A DNA stretch of 64,000 nt from contig NZ_CTDZ01000008.1 of the NCBI RefSeq assembly GCF_001375555.1, forward strand, positions 65,592 to 129,591. Direction: 5' to 3'. The first letter of the stretch is position 1. Each line of letters begins with the position of its first letter. Position numbers and translations under genes: made by a program. The DNA is from Numidum massiliense (lineage in GTDB: Bacteria; Bacillota; Bacilli; Thermoactinomycetales; Novibacillaceae). A model generated the notes under the pieces. It was not told the origin of the DNA. It did no database searches and worked only from the letters and a program-made list of their open reading frames with translations. Of this stretch, positions 35,762 to 45,120 are shown piece after piece.

Positions 35762-37513
35762 GTGCGTAAAACAAAAATCGTATGCACGATCGGCCCTGCG
35801 AGCGAGGATTTAAACGTACTTAAACAATTGCTGCAAGCAGGCTGTAACGTTTGCCGATTGAATTTTTCCCACGGGAACCACGAGGAACACGCGCAGCGGA
35901 TCGCCCGCATCAGGCAGGCAGCTCGCGAGACGGGTAAAACGGTCGCTATTTTATTAGATACGAAAGGCCCGGAAATTCGGACAGGCGACTTGCAAGAACC
36001 GGCCGTCGAACTGGAAAGCGGCAAGCAAATCGTGTTGACGACGGAACAAATTTTAGGTGACGCCGCACGCGTCAGCGTGTCGTACGAAGGGCTGGCTGGC
36101 GACCTGACAGTCGGTGCGACGGTGTTAATTGACGACGGACTCATCGAGCTCGAAGTGCGGGAGATTAACGGTACCGAAATAACGTGTAAAATTTTAAACG
36201 GTGGAACGTTAAAAAGCCGCAAAGGAGTCAACGTCCCCGGGGTGAGTGTCCAACTGCCGGGCATTACCGAGAAAGATGCCGCAGATATTTTGTTCGGTAT
36301 TGAGCAAGGCGTCGACTTCATCGCCGCGTCGTTCGTGCGTAAAGCGAGTGACGTGCTTGAAATCCGCAAGTTGTTGGAAGAACACGGTGCCGACATCGAC
36401 ATCATCTCTAAAATCGAAAACCACGAAGGAGTCGCGAATTTAGAGGAAATCCTCGAAGTGTCTGACGGCTTAATGGTCGCACGCGGCGATTTAGGCGTCG
36501 AAATACCGGCCGAAGAAGTCCCGCTCGTGCAAAAAGATATGATTACGCTGTGCAACAAGTTCAACAAACCGGTCATTACAGCGACGCAAATGCTCGATTC
36601 GATGGAGCGCAACCCGCGCCCGACGCGCGCCGAAGCGAGTGACGTCGCGAACGCCATTTTTGACGGGACCGATGCGGTCATGTTGTCGGGGGAAACCGCG
36701 GCGGGGAAATATCCAATCCAAGCGGTGGAAACGATGGCGCGCATCGCTACACGTACGGAAGAAGGGTTGCAGTACAGTCACTTTTTACGGCGGTGGCAAG
36801 AAGAGAAACACGTGACGATCACCGATTCGATTAGTCAGGCGATCGTGACCGTTTCCCACGATTTAGACTGTACGGCAATCATTACCTCGACGGAAAGTGG
36901 CTATACGGCGCGCATGGTTTCGAAGTATCGCCCGCACGCAGACATTGTCGCGGTTACGCCGCACGAAAGGGTCAAACGGAAACTGACGCTCGTCTGGGGC
37001 GTCACGCCGTTGCAAGGGGATGCGGTTCGCTCGACAGATAACATGTTTACGAACGCGGTAGATGCGTCGGTGAAACACGGTTACATCGCACACGGCGATC
37101 TCGTCGTCATTACCGGGGGCGTGCCCGTCGGTCGCTCCGGAACGACGAACTTAATGAAAGTACACGTCGTCGGCGACGTCACGTTAAAGGGGCAAGGGAT
37201 CGGACAACAAATCGTGACGGGGAACGTCGTCGTCGCGAATACGTTGGACGACTACCGCAAAAAGGCAACGAAGGGCGCGATCATCGTGACGACCGCGACC
37301 GACCGCGATATGATGGCGTGGTTTGAAGAGGCGGCAGCCGTCATTGCCGAGGAAGGCGGCTTAACGTCCCACGCGGCGATCGTCGGGCTGAACTTAGGCA
37401 TTCCGGTCATCGTCGACGTCGAGCGGGCGACAAGTGTTCTGCAAGACGGCATGGTTGTCACGGTCGATGCAGCGCGCGGACATATTTATTCTGGACGGGC
37501 AAAAATTTTATAG
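35762..37513 (+). CDS. pyk: Pyruvate kinase with C-terminal PEP-utiliser domain
   Basis: 583 residues, longer than the E. coli enzyme because of the extra C-terminal domain found in Bacillus and Geobacillus pyruvate kinases. [14 protein letters not shown] opens the protein; [38 protein letters not shown] and [12 protein letters not shown] mark the catalytic barrel and the metal and PEP residues. The last 110 residues contain [11 protein letters not shown], the PEP-utilising mobile-domain motif with a His. It makes ATP and pyruvate. GTG 35762 has GGAGGAGAC upstream. A terminator follows. Confidence 0.96.
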   Translation: MRKTKIVCTIGPASEDLNVLKQLLQAGCNVCRLNFSHGNHEEHAQRIARIRQAARETGKTVAILLDTKGPEIRTGDLQEPAVELESGKQIVLTTEQILGDAARVSVSYEGLAGDLTVGATVLIDDGLIELEVREINGTEITCKILNGGTLKSRKGVNVPGVSVQLPGITEKDAADILFGIEQGVDFIAASFVRKASDVLEIRKLLEEHGADIDIISKIENHEGVANLEEILEVSDGLMVARGDLGVEIPAEEVPLVQKDMITLCNKFNKPVITATQMLDSMERNPRPTRAEASDVANAIFDGTDAVMLSGETAAGKYPIQAVETMARIATRTEEGLQYSHFLRRWQEEKHVTITDSISQAIVTVSHDLDCTAIITSTESGYTARMVSKYRPHADIVAVTPHERVKRKLTLVWGVTPLQGDAVRSTDNMFTNAVDASVKHGYIAHGDLVVITGGVPVGRSGTTNLMKVHVVGDVTLKGQGIGQQIVTGNVVVANTLDDYRKKATKGAIIVTTATDRDMMAWFEEAAAVIAEEGGLTSHAAIVGLNLGIPVIVDVERATSVLQDGMVVTVDAARGHIYSGRAKIL

Positions 37514-37521
37514 TAAAATAT

Positions 37522-37574
37522 ACCGTATACGAGCCCGTGCCATTTGCGCGCGTCTAGCTCGTATACGGTTTTTT
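37522..37574 (+). terminator. Terminator of the pfkA-pyk operon
   Basis: ACCGTATACGAGC (37522-37534) pairs perfectly with GCTCGTATACGGT (37557-37569), followed by TTTTT. The 13-bp stem has a 22-base loop. Confidence 0.85.
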
Positions 37575-37603
37575 CTAAGGTGAATACGATCGTCGATCAC
37601 GAG

Positions 37604-37678
37604 TTATATCACTCGCAGTTTAGGAAAAATTAACCGGCGAAGTCTTCTCCGCCGCCGTTTGCGCTTGCTTAGTTTCAT
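37604..37678 (-). CDS. Tiny arginine/lysine-rich protein (24 aa)
   Basis: On the minus strand ATG 37678-37676 is preceded at seven bases by GGAGGG and opens a 24-residue frame ending at TAA: MKLSKRKRRRRRLRRLIF and then PKLRVI. Thirteen of 24 residues are Arg or Lys. Such a site-plus-frame is hard to explain by chance. The composition recalls tiny ribosome- or RNA-binding peptides, but I know no family with this sequence. It lies convergent to pyk, just past the pyk terminator. The frame is also open upstream, but only this start has a ribosome site. Confidence 0.5.
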   Translation of the reverse strand: MKLSKRKRRRRRLRRLIFPKLRVI

Positions 37679-38167
37679 AGTAGATCCCTCCTTAGTCGCT
37701 AAACGTAAGCTTCGGGAGCGGCGTGCTGGAACACCGGAGTGGGTGAACAGATAGGTGGAACTCCGGCGTGCAATGGCGAAACAGTGTGCGATGCTTGGTA
37801 ATAGACGCTGTAGGCGGATGGGTCGTAAACGTATCGTCTGTAGGTCGTGCGGACGGGGCTGTACACAGCTGTGCACGAGAGGGCTTGGCAAAGAACCGTC
37901 CGCAGCAGGTCGCGTGAACGGAGCGATCGTAAACGGGTTGACGATAAAAAGCGCGTATACACTTGAAGGAAGTCGACAAAAAGACTACACTTTAACTAAT
38001 GAACAGTGCGTTCACTTGTATTATACCTCTGGCGATCAGCTTTATGTGCGCGTTTGGATGCGCTTTATGGACGAGCTGTGAAGGATATGTAAAAGATGTG
38101 TCTAAAAAATCGTATCGCGATCGAACGGATGATTGTGTGTAACGAATCGTGAGGTGTCTAATTAAAA
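37679..38167. other. Intergenic region between the tiny gene and the thioesterase gene
   Basis: A plus-strand frame (37755-38081) is open but has no convincing ribosome site and an odd Arg/Cys-rich sequence, so I do not call it. TTGAAG and TACACT with 17-base spacing near 37970-38000 could be a weak promoter for the thioesterase operon. Confidence 0.35.
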
Positions 38168-38608
38168 GTGAGCGAAGTTTCTTTAACAGAAGTACGCGTG
38201 CGTTACCAAGAAACCGATCAGATGGGTGTCGTTTACCACAGCAACTACTTCGTCTGGTTTGAAGTCGGGCGCACGGCACTCATACGTGAGCGGGGATCGT
38301 CTTACCGCGAGTTAGAAGAAAAGGGGATAGTCCTGCCGGTTATTGAGGCAAACTGTCAGTATAAAGCGCCCGCGCGTTTTGAGGACGTCATTCGCATTGA
38401 AACGTCGGTCGGTGAACTGACGCCAGCTAAAGTTCGTTTCGACTACCGCGTCGTCCGCGACGACGGAAAACTGCTAGCAGTCGGTCACACGTTGCACATG
38501 TGGGTCGACCAAGCGATGAAGCCTTTCAATTTTAAGCGCAAATGGCCGCACATTTACGCCCTGTTAGCGGGCGAAGATCCCGCAGAACAACAATGGAGAC
38601 AGCGTTAA
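38168..38608 (+). CDS. Hotdog-fold acyl-CoA thioesterase (YbgC/FadM type)
   Basis: 146 residues of the 4-hydroxybenzoyl-CoA thioesterase family. VRYQETDQMGVVYHSNYFVW holds the catalytic Asp and the D-x-M-G-V-V-x-H-S-N-Y-x-x-W signature; the rest is the single hotdog fold. Such enzymes hydrolyse short to medium acyl-CoAs in the cytosol. The start is GTG 38168; the GAGGTG site lies about a dozen bases upstream, slightly far. It lies 37 bases before fxsA and may share its transcript. Confidence 0.88.
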   Translation: MSEVSLTEVRVRYQETDQMGVVYHSNYFVWFEVGRTALIRERGSSYRELEEKGIVLPVIEANCQYKAPARFEDVIRIETSVGELTPAKVRFDYRVVRDDGKLLAVGHTLHMWVDQAMKPFNFKRKWPHIYALLAGEDPAEQQWRQR

Positions 38609-38645
38609 GCTGGGTAGTCACTCAGTGACAAAAGAGGTGTAGCGC

Positions 38646-39044
38646 GTGTTTTTTCGTATCGCCGTCATTTCGTTGATCGTCATTCCGATTATCGAAATAT
38701 GGGGGATTTTGCAAGTCGGTAAGTGGATCGGGCCGTTGCCGACTATTCTCACTCTAATCGCCACGAGTGTGCTCGGCGGGTACCTCGCCAAGCGACAAGG
38801 AACCGAAGTGATTCGCTTAGCGCAGCTGCAGATCGGACGCGGGCAGTTGCCGGGGGAAGCTATTTTGGACGGTGCATGCATTTTGGCGGGCGGAGTGTTG
38901 CTTTTGACCCCAGGATTCTTCACTGACATCGTCGGGTTTTTCCTCGTCATCCCGTTTACGCGTGGCCTTCTCAAGCTGTGGCTGCGAAACTGGTTGGACA
39001 AACTAATTCGCGACGGAAAAGTGATTACCATTCGCCGTTACTAG
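38646..39044 (+). CDS. fxsA: FxsA-family membrane protein
   Basis: 132 residues with several hydrophobic segments: FRIAVISLIVIPIIEIWGIL, then LPTILTLIATSVLGGYLAKRQ, then ILAGGVLLLTPGFFTDIVGF and a fourth near the C terminus. The E-x-W and LTPGFxTD motifs are typical of FxsA (YtzA in B. subtilis), a protein whose overproduction affects phage T7 exclusion in E. coli; its normal job is unknown. GTG 38646 follows GAGGTG by six bases. Position between pyk and ytvI is conserved in Bacillus. Confidence 0.9.
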   Translation: MFFRIAVISLIVIPIIEIWGILQVGKWIGPLPTILTLIATSVLGGYLAKRQGTEVIRLAQLQIGRGQLPGEAILDGACILAGGVLLLTPGFFTDIVGFFLVIPFTRGLLKLWLRNWLDKLIRDGKVITIRRY

Positions 39045-39180
39045 GACAACATTGACACCGTTCAACGCTCGCTACAGCGATACATTGCCACTATGGCGAT
39101 GACTTTCACCGCTACACCGATACCGTTCGCCAGCGGTATTGTTTGCCGTTTGGTCGTCAGGCTCGTATCGCGTCTTGCGG

Positions 39181-40341
39181 CTATGTCTTTTTATCGCCGG
39201 CAATGTAGGCGAACGTGTCGTGGAAGACTCGTGCCCGATAAAGGGCGTTTAAGATGACCATCGCCGTCGGGCCGATGATCAGGCCGAGGACGCCAAACAG
39301 TTGTAGGCCAACGAAAATGGCGAGGAGTGTGACGAGGGGGTCGAGCCCGATGTTGGAGGCGTATACTTTAGGCTCCAGCAGTTGCCGTACGACGATGATG
39401 ACCGTGTATAGTACGGACAGACCGATGGCGAGTGAATAGTTACCGGCGATGAACAAGTAGATGACCCACGGGATCATGACCGCGCCGACGCCGATGTAAG
39501 GGAGCAAATCGACGAACCCGATAATGAGAGCTAACGTGAGGGCGTAGTTCACCTGTAGCACCATGAGCCCGACGAGCACGATAATCGCCGTCAACGTTAC
39601 GAGTGTCAACTGGGCGCGGACGAAGCCGACAAGCGCCTTTTTTAAATCGGTGATGACAGCACCACCGCTATCTTGGACGACATTCGGCAATAACCGCCGC
39701 CCGTGCGCGTGAAGTTTTGGCCAGTTTTTACTAATAAAAAAACTGCCCAAACTGATGACGACGAGCACGGTGAGAATAAACGGTAAATTGCCCAAGAAGC
39801 TGCCCAAAAAGGAAATAAAGGCGGTGATCAAGCCAGTTATGAATTCGGCGAGCGACTGTAAACTTTTTTGCACACTGTCGGCAATCGGAACGGCTTGGGT
39901 GCCTCCGGTCAAGTGTTGCAACTGCTTGAGTGAGTGCTCAATCGCTTGTTCCAGTTGGGTGAAAGCGGAGGCGCGGTTGCTGAACCAATCGGCGACACTT
40001 GCGCTGAACGTGTTAATGTTCGCTTGAATAAACTGCACGAGGCGCGTCGATTCGTTAACGATGCGAATGACGGCTACCGTAATGAGGGCTGACAGGGCAC
40101 CTAAAAAAAACAACAGCGACAGCGTTGTTCCGCCCCAGCGAGGAATGTGGCAGCGCTTTTCCAAAAAGCGGACAAACGGTTCAATCGCCAGTGCGATGAG
40201 CCATGCGATGATAAACGGGTAAATTAACGGGATCGTGTAGCGTAACAGAACGAAACTGCCGCCTACGACAAGTAGGACGAGCAGCGTCCGCCAGATGATG
40301 CCGAGCGTCTGAAAAAGTTGCTCCAATCTGTCGGGATTCAA
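39181..40341 (-). CDS. ytvI: Sporulation integral membrane protein YtvI (AI-2E transporter family)
   Basis: 386 residues with about eight membrane segments and the AI-2E/PerM layout: an N-terminal helix pair (LVVGGSFVLLRYTIPLIYPF), a central soluble stretch with KSLQSLAEFITGLITA, and the C-terminal YALTLALIIGFVDLLPYIG-VG motif typical of the family. YtvI is made in sporulation in B. subtilis, and its place before citZ is conserved. The start is TTG 40341, eight bases after GGAGGG. Transported substrate is unknown. Confidence 0.9.
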   Translation of the reverse strand: MNPDRLEQLFQTLGIIWRTLLVLLVVGGSFVLLRYTIPLIYPFIIAWLIALAIEPFVRFLEKRCHIPRWGGTTLSLLFFLGALSALITVAVIRIVNESTRLVQFIQANINTFSASVADWFSNRASAFTQLEQAIEHSLKQLQHLTGGTQAVPIADSVQKSLQSLAEFITGLITAFISFLGSFLGNLPFILTVLVVISLGSFFISKNWPKLHAHGRRLLPNVVQDSGGAVITDLKKALVGFVRAQLTLVTLTAIIVLVGLMVLQVNYALTLALIIGFVDLLPYIGVGAVMIPWVIYLFIAGNYSLAIGLSVLYTVIIVVRQLLEPKVYASNIGLDPLVTLLAIFVGLQLFGVLGLIIGPTAMVILNALYRARVFHDTFAYIAGDKKT

Positions 40342-40583
40342 GGCACTGACCCTCCTTAAACGGATGCTTCTTTTGATTTAGGGTGCCGTTACACGATGCA
40401 TAAGATATGTGTTGAAAAGTATGTGTGTAGAGATTTGGCCAACGCTTTTTGCGAAGCCATTGTTTGCTTGTATGGGCGCGATTCGGTGAGGAATACTATC
40501 ATTGTACCGTTTTATCAGCAAGTATACAAATTGTTTTGCATCGAAAAATTAATGTGGCAAGTTAACACGACTGGTATAAACCA
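40342..40583. other. Divergent region between ytvI and citZ
   Basis: No supported gene. A 71-residue frame from 40396 lacks a ribosome site. The citZ promoter is listed separately. I looked for CcpC boxes (ATAA-N7-TTAT) and a cre site and could not place either with confidence. Confidence 0.4.
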
Positions 40584-40612
40584 TTCACAAAAAGTTAAAA
40601 AAGGCTTATAAT
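40584..40612 (+). promoter_or_regulatory. Promoter of the citZ-icd-mdh operon
   Basis: TTCACA (40584-40589), a 17-base A-rich spacer and TATAAT (40607-40612) form a strong SigA promoter about 70 bases before citZ. Confidence 0.75.
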
Positions 40613-40684
40613 ATATTGTGGCGATTCAAGTAACGACGAAACAGAACGCATTGTAGGACAACCTCTGATCAAAGGAGAGATATT

Positions 40685-41800
40685 ATGACTGCCACTAAAG
40701 GACTTGAAGGTGTTGTCGCCGTTACATCGGGTATAAGCTCCATTATTGACGGTGTACTTACATATCGGGGGATTAACATTGACAGTTTAGCTGAACACGC
40801 TTCGTTTGAAGAAGTGCTGTACTTGTTGTGGCACGGCGAACTGCCGAACCGCGCCCAGCTCGACGACTTGCGCACGCAGTTAATCGAAAATGCCGATATT
40901 CCAGCAGAAATGGTCACCCAAATAAAGTCTTACCCCAAATCGGCCAATCCGATGGCCGTTCTCAGAAGCTTAGTGTCCGCCTTAGCGCTATACGACGATG
41001 AAGCAGAAGATTTGTCCCGCGACGCTAATTTCCGCAAAGCGCTGCGCGTCACCGCGAAAATGCCGACACTCGTCACCGCCTTCAACCACTATCGCCACGG
41101 TCGCGAGTATGTGAAACCGAAAGCAGGTTATACGTTTGCACAAAACTTTTTGTACATGTTAAACGGCCAGGAGCCGAGTTCTACAGCCGTTGAAGCCATT
41201 GATAAAGCGCTCGTGCTGCACGCCGATCACGAGTTAAATGCTTCCACATTCGCCTCGCGCGTCACGACCGCTACCTTGTCTGATCTTTACTCCGCGATTA
41301 CGACAGCGATCGGCACACTGAAAGGACCGCTGCACGGGGGCGCTAACGAACAAGTGATGGTGCTGTTAGAAGAAATCGGATCGATCGATCGCGCCGAAGA
41401 AGTGATTAAAGCAAAATTAGCAGCGAAGGAAAAGATTATGGGCTTCGGGCACCGCGTGTACAAAGATGGCGACCCGCGGGCGAAGCATTTGCAAAAAATG
41501 TCAAAGCAACTCGCCGAACTAACTGAAAACCCGACGTGGTACGATATGTCGACGAAGGTCGAGCAAATCGTCACTGGGGAAAAAGGGCTTAAACCGAATG
41601 TCGACTTTTATTCCGCGTCCGTCTACACGTACTTAGGCATTGAACGCGATTTATTTACGCCAATTTTTGCTATTAGCCGCGTATCTGGCTGGACGGCGCA
41701 CGTACTCGAGCAGTACGACAACAACCGCCTCATTCGCCCCCGTGCCGAGTATGTCGGACACGGCAACCGGCCGTACGTGCCGCTAAACGAGCGTCCATAA
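40685..41800 (+). CDS. citZ: Citrate synthase
   Basis: 371 residues, the usual length of the Gram-positive type. GLEGVVAVTSGISSIIDGVLTYRG in parts is the typical N terminus; LHADHELNASTFASRV contains one active-site His, MGFGHRVYKDGDPRAK the second His, and SGWTAHVLEQYDNNRLIRPR the Arg-rich end that binds oxaloacetate. It condenses acetyl-CoA and oxaloacetate at the start of the TCA cycle. AAAGGAGAGAT sits before ATG 40685. It is followed by icd and mdh, the conserved Bacillus order. Confidence 0.96.
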   Translation: MTATKGLEGVVAVTSGISSIIDGVLTYRGINIDSLAEHASFEEVLYLLWHGELPNRAQLDDLRTQLIENADIPAEMVTQIKSYPKSANPMAVLRSLVSALALYDDEAEDLSRDANFRKALRVTAKMPTLVTAFNHYRHGREYVKPKAGYTFAQNFLYMLNGQEPSSTAVEAIDKALVLHADHELNASTFASRVTTATLSDLYSAITTAIGTLKGPLHGGANEQVMVLLEEIGSIDRAEEVIKAKLAAKEKIMGFGHRVYKDGDPRAKHLQKMSKQLAELTENPTWYDMSTKVEQIVTGEKGLKPNVDFYSASVYTYLGIERDLFTPIFAISRVSGWTAHVLEQYDNNRLIRPRAEYVGHGNRPYVPLNERP

Positions 41801-41898
41801 CCACTCCCGCTCTTCGGTAGGGGACACTAGCGAATCAGCCTGTAGGGCAACACCATTTCGTAAGGAAATTATGTGCGTTAATTGCTAGGAGGAGACGA

Positions 41899-43146
41899 AT
41901 GGCTGCTAACTTTAAGAAATACGACTTGCCGACTGAAGGACAACCGATTACGATCGAGGACGGTAAACTGAACGTGCCCGATCAGCCGATCATTCCGTTT
42001 ATCGAAGGGGACGGTACAGGGCCGGACATTTGGGCCGCCACTTCGCGCGTGTTAGACAGTGCCGTTGAAAAAGCGTACGGCGGGAAAAAGAAGCTCGCTT
42101 GGTACGAAATTTATGCTGGTGAAAAAGCGTATCACACGTTCGGCGAGTGGTTGCCCGAAGATACGCTGGAAGCGATCCGCGAATACATTGTCGCCATTAA
42201 AGGCCCGCTCACGACGCCGATCGGCGGCGGCTTTCGCAGCCTAAACGTGACGCTGCGGCAGGAGTTAGACTTGTACGCCTGCGTGCGCCCTGTGCGCTGG
42301 TTCCAAGGCGTACCCTCCCCAGTCACCCGTCCACAAGATACGGATATGGTCATTTTCCGGGAAAACACGGAAGACGTCTACTCCGGCATCGAGTGGGAAG
42401 CGAACTCGGCGGAAGCGAACAAAGTCATCGACTTTTTAAAAACCGAATTAAAGGCGAACATTCGCGACGCTTCCGGGATCGGCATTAAACCGATTAGCGA
42501 ATTCGGCACGAAGCGGTTAGTGGCGAAAGCGATCGAACACGCCATCCAAAACAACCGTAAGAGCGTAACCCTCGTACACAAAGGGAACATTATGAAATTC
42601 ACCGAAGGTGCGTTTAAACAGTGGGGCTACGAAGTCGCGAAAGAACGGTTCGGCGACGTGACGATTACGGAAGACGAGCTGTGGAATAAGTACGACGGCA
42701 AGCAACCGGAAGGTACGGTCGTCATTAAAGACCGGATCGCCGACATTATGTTCCAGTTGGCTATGCTTCGTCCGAAAGAATTTGACGTGCTCGCGACGAT
42801 GAACTTGAACGGCGACTACTTGTCCGATGCGCTCGCGGCTCAAGTCGGCGGCATCGGCATCGCCCCCGGGGCGAACATCGCCGACCACTTGGCGCTGTTC
42901 GAAGCGACGCACGGCACTGCGCCGAAATATGCGGGACAAGATAAAGTAAACCCTGGCTCGCTCATCCTGTCCGGCGTGCTCATGTTGGAATACCTCGGTT
43001 GGCAAGAAGCAGCTAAGCTCATTTACGACTCAATGGACCGCACGATTGCGGACAAGTTTGTGACATACGACTTCGCGCGGCAAATGGACGGCGCGACGGA
43101 ATTGAAGTGCTCGCAGTTCGCAGACAAACTCATCGAAAATCTATAG
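41899..43146 (+). CDS. icd: NADP-dependent isocitrate dehydrogenase
   Basis: 415 residues. [14 protein letters not shown] opens the coenzyme/substrate fold; [20 protein letters not shown] contains the substrate Ser (regulated by phosphorylation in E. coli) and Arg residues; [13 protein letters not shown] and the lower [13 protein letters not shown] with metal-binding Asp residues are all in place; [17 protein letters not shown] is the NADP-binding segment with Lys and Tyr favouring NADP. It yields 2-oxoglutarate and NADPH. TAGGAGGAGACG precedes the ATG. It is 98 bases after citZ with no visible terminator between. Confidence 0.96.
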   Translation: MAANFKKYDLPTEGQPITIEDGKLNVPDQPIIPFIEGDGTGPDIWAATSRVLDSAVEKAYGGKKKLAWYEIYAGEKAYHTFGEWLPEDTLEAIREYIVAIKGPLTTPIGGGFRSLNVTLRQELDLYACVRPVRWFQGVPSPVTRPQDTDMVIFRENTEDVYSGIEWEANSAEANKVIDFLKTELKANIRDASGIGIKPISEFGTKRLVAKAIEHAIQNNRKSVTLVHKGNIMKFTEGAFKQWGYEVAKERFGDVTITEDELWNKYDGKQPEGTVVIKDRIADIMFQLAMLRPKEFDVLATMNLNGDYLSDALAAQVGGIGIAPGANIADHLALFEATHGTAPKYAGQDKVNPGSLILSGVLMLEYLGWQEAAKLIYDSMDRTIADKFVTYDFARQMDGATELKCSQFADKLIENL

Positions 43147-43162
43147 TGTGAGGGGGATAACA

Positions 43163-44101
43163 ATGGCTTTTAGTCGTCGTAAAATATCAGTCGTCGGCGC
43201 TGGATTCACGGGAGCGACAACAGCGTTAATGCTCGCGCAAAAAGAACTCGGGGACGTCGTGTTAGTCGACATCCCGCAGCTGGAAAACCCGACGAAAGGG
43301 AAAGCGCTGGACATGTTAGAATCGTGCCCGGTGCAAGGGGTTGACGTCCGCATTACCGGAACGAGCGATTACAAGCACACGGCCAATTCCGACCTCGTCA
43401 TCATCACTGCCGGTGTAGCCCGCAAGCCGGGTATGTCGCGCGACGACTTAGTAAACACGAACGCAGGCATTATGAAGCAGGTCACGAAATCGGTCGTCGA
43501 ACATTCGCCAGACACGTACATTTTAGTGTTGTCTAACCCGGCCGACGCGATGACGTACACCGCGTTCAAGGAGTCCGGCTTCCCGAAAAACCGCGTGTTC
43601 GGGCAATCGGGCGTGTTAGATACGGCGCGCTTCCGCACGTTCGTCGCCGAAGCGTTGAACGTGTCGGTCGAAGACGTGAACGGTTTCGTCTTAGGCGGAC
43701 ACGGCGACGACATGGTACCGATGTTGCGCTACTCGTACGCCGGCGGCATCCCGCTGGAAAAATTGCTCTCCAAAGAGGAGTTGGACGCGATTGTCGAGCG
43801 CACGCGTAAAGGTGGCGGCGAAATCGTCAACTTGCTCGGCAACGGCAGTGCGTACTACGCGCCTGCAGCTTCGCTCGTAGAAATGGCTGAGGCGCTGTTG
43901 AAAGACAAAAAGCGCATTTTACCGGCCATCGCCTACTTGGAAGGCGAATACGGCTTTGAGGACATGTACCTCGGCGTACCGACGGTCATCGGCGGCAACG
44001 GCATCGAGAAAGTGCTGGAACTCGATTTAACCGACGAAGAGCGCGACTTGCTCGCTAAGTCGGCCGAATCGGTTCAAAAAGTGCTCGCCATCGTGAAGTG
44101 A
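43163..44101 (+). CDS. mdh: Malate dehydrogenase
   Basis: About 312 residues of the LDH-like MDH group. [17 protein letters not shown] is the NAD loop, followed by VVLVDIPQ with the acidic residue for NAD ribose. [13 protein letters not shown] carries the Arg residues that select malate over lactate, and GGHGDDMVP contains the catalytic His. It oxidises malate to oxaloacetate and feeds citrate synthase. ATG 43163 has GAGGGGGATAA upstream; GTG 43148 overlaps that site. It follows icd by 16 bases and ends with a terminator. Confidence 0.96.
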   Translation: MAFSRRKISVVGAGFTGATTALMLAQKELGDVVLVDIPQLENPTKGKALDMLESCPVQGVDVRITGTSDYKHTANSDLVIITAGVARKPGMSRDDLVNTNAGIMKQVTKSVVEHSPDTYILVLSNPADAMTYTAFKESGFPKNRVFGQSGVLDTARFRTFVAEALNVSVEDVNGFVLGGHGDDMVPMLRYSYAGGIPLEKLLSKEELDAIVERTRKGGGEIVNLLGNGSAYYAPAASLVEMAEALLKDKKRILPAIAYLEGEYGFEDMYLGVPTVIGGNGIEKVLELDLTDEERDLLAKSAESVQKVLAIVK

Positions 44102-44159
44102 GTAGCGGAAAAAAGGCTTGAAAAGGACGTTTTTCATTTTCATTACTTCCTTCACGGCG

Positions 44160-44195
44160 CCCTTGTAACTAATTTACGTTGCAAGGGTTTTTCTT
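44160..44195 (+). terminator. Terminator of the TCA operon
   Basis: CCCTTGTAAC pairs with GTTGCAAGGG (one G-T pair), followed by TTTTTCTTTTT. It lies 60 bases after mdh. Confidence 0.8.
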
Positions 44196-44394
44196 TTTGC
44201 GGTCGGATGTGGTAAGATGAATTTGAAATTTTACATCTGAATGCGCTCGACAGGATTTCATACGCACCAATCGTAGACCGAGAACAGCAGCGGAAATTTT
44301 GATCTGTTAGTTGCCATATACAATCTGCTACTCACCTGCTACGGTGCTGCATGCTCGATCGATCAGTGAATGAAACGGGGAGGAGACCTACTGC

Positions 44395-45120
44395 ATGGAC
44401 AAGCGGGTGTTAGTCGTCGACGATGAGCCAGCCATTGTGAAACTGGTCGCTTATAATCTAGAAAAAGCGGGCTACACCGTCGATACAGCCGATGACGGGC
44501 AAACCGCGCTCGAAAAAGTTGCCGTGAACAAACCGGATCTCGTCGTGTTGGACTGGATGCTGCCCGAGCTCGACGGGTTAGAAGTGTGTAAACGGCTGCG
44601 GCAAGGTGGAATGAACGTACCGATCATCATGTTGACCGCGAAAGACGATGAGTTTGATAAAGTGCTTGGCCTCGAAATAGGTGCGGACGACTATTTGACG
44701 AAACCGTTTAGCCCACGGGAGCTCGTAGCGCGCGTGAAGGCGATCTTTCGCCTGCTGGCACAAAAAGGTGAGGGACTAGGGGCGGCACACGTACAAGACA
44801 CGCCGAACGAGCAGCTCGCCTTCGGGCCGCTCATCCTCGACTTAGAAGGGTATGAATGCTACTTGCGCGATGAACGGCTCGAATTGACCCCGAAGGAATT
44901 CGAGTTACTCGTCTATTTGGCGACGCACCGCGGGAAAGTCCTGTCGCGCGACCAACTGCTTAACGCAGTGTGGAACTACGATTTTGTCGGCGACACGCGC
45001 ATTGTCGACGTGCACGTGAGCCACTTGCGCGAGAAGATCGAAACGAACACGCGCAAGCCGGAATTTATTAAAACGGTGCGCGGCATCGGCTATAAGTTCG
45101 AAGGACCCCCGGCACAATGA
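44395..45120 (+). CDS. phoP: Response regulator PhoP
   Basis: 241 residues of the OmpR class. The receiver domain has [19 protein letters not shown], the phospho-acceptor Asp in [14 protein letters not shown], and the Lys in [19 protein letters not shown]. The C-terminal winged helix ends [24 protein letters not shown] text that binds DNA. Its location directly before a PhoR-like kinase and the pst operon, and after mdh as in B. subtilis, identifies it as the phosphate regulator. ATG 44395 has GGGGAGGAG upstream. It overlaps phoR by four bases (ATGA). Confidence 0.93.
   Translation: MDKRVLVVDDEPAIVKLVAYNLEKAGYTVDTADDGQTALEKVAVNKPDLVVLDWMLPELDGLEVCKRLRQGGMNVPIIMLTAKDDEFDKVLGLEIGADDYLTKPFSPRELVARVKAIFRLLAQKGEGLGAAHVQDTPNEQLAFGPLILDLEGYECYLRDERLELTPKEFELLVYLATHRGKVLSRDQLLNAVWNYDFVGDTRIVDVHVSHLREKIETNTRKPEFIKTVRGIGYKFEGPPAQ

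Noticed and set aside
37755..38081. 108-codon plus-strand frame after pyk
   Set aside because: No convincing ribosome site, Arg/Cys-rich composition like noncoding DNA; the minus-strand tiny gene is better supported nearby.
40396..40611. 71-codon frame between ytvI and citZ
   Set aside because: No ribosome site and it runs into the citZ promoter.
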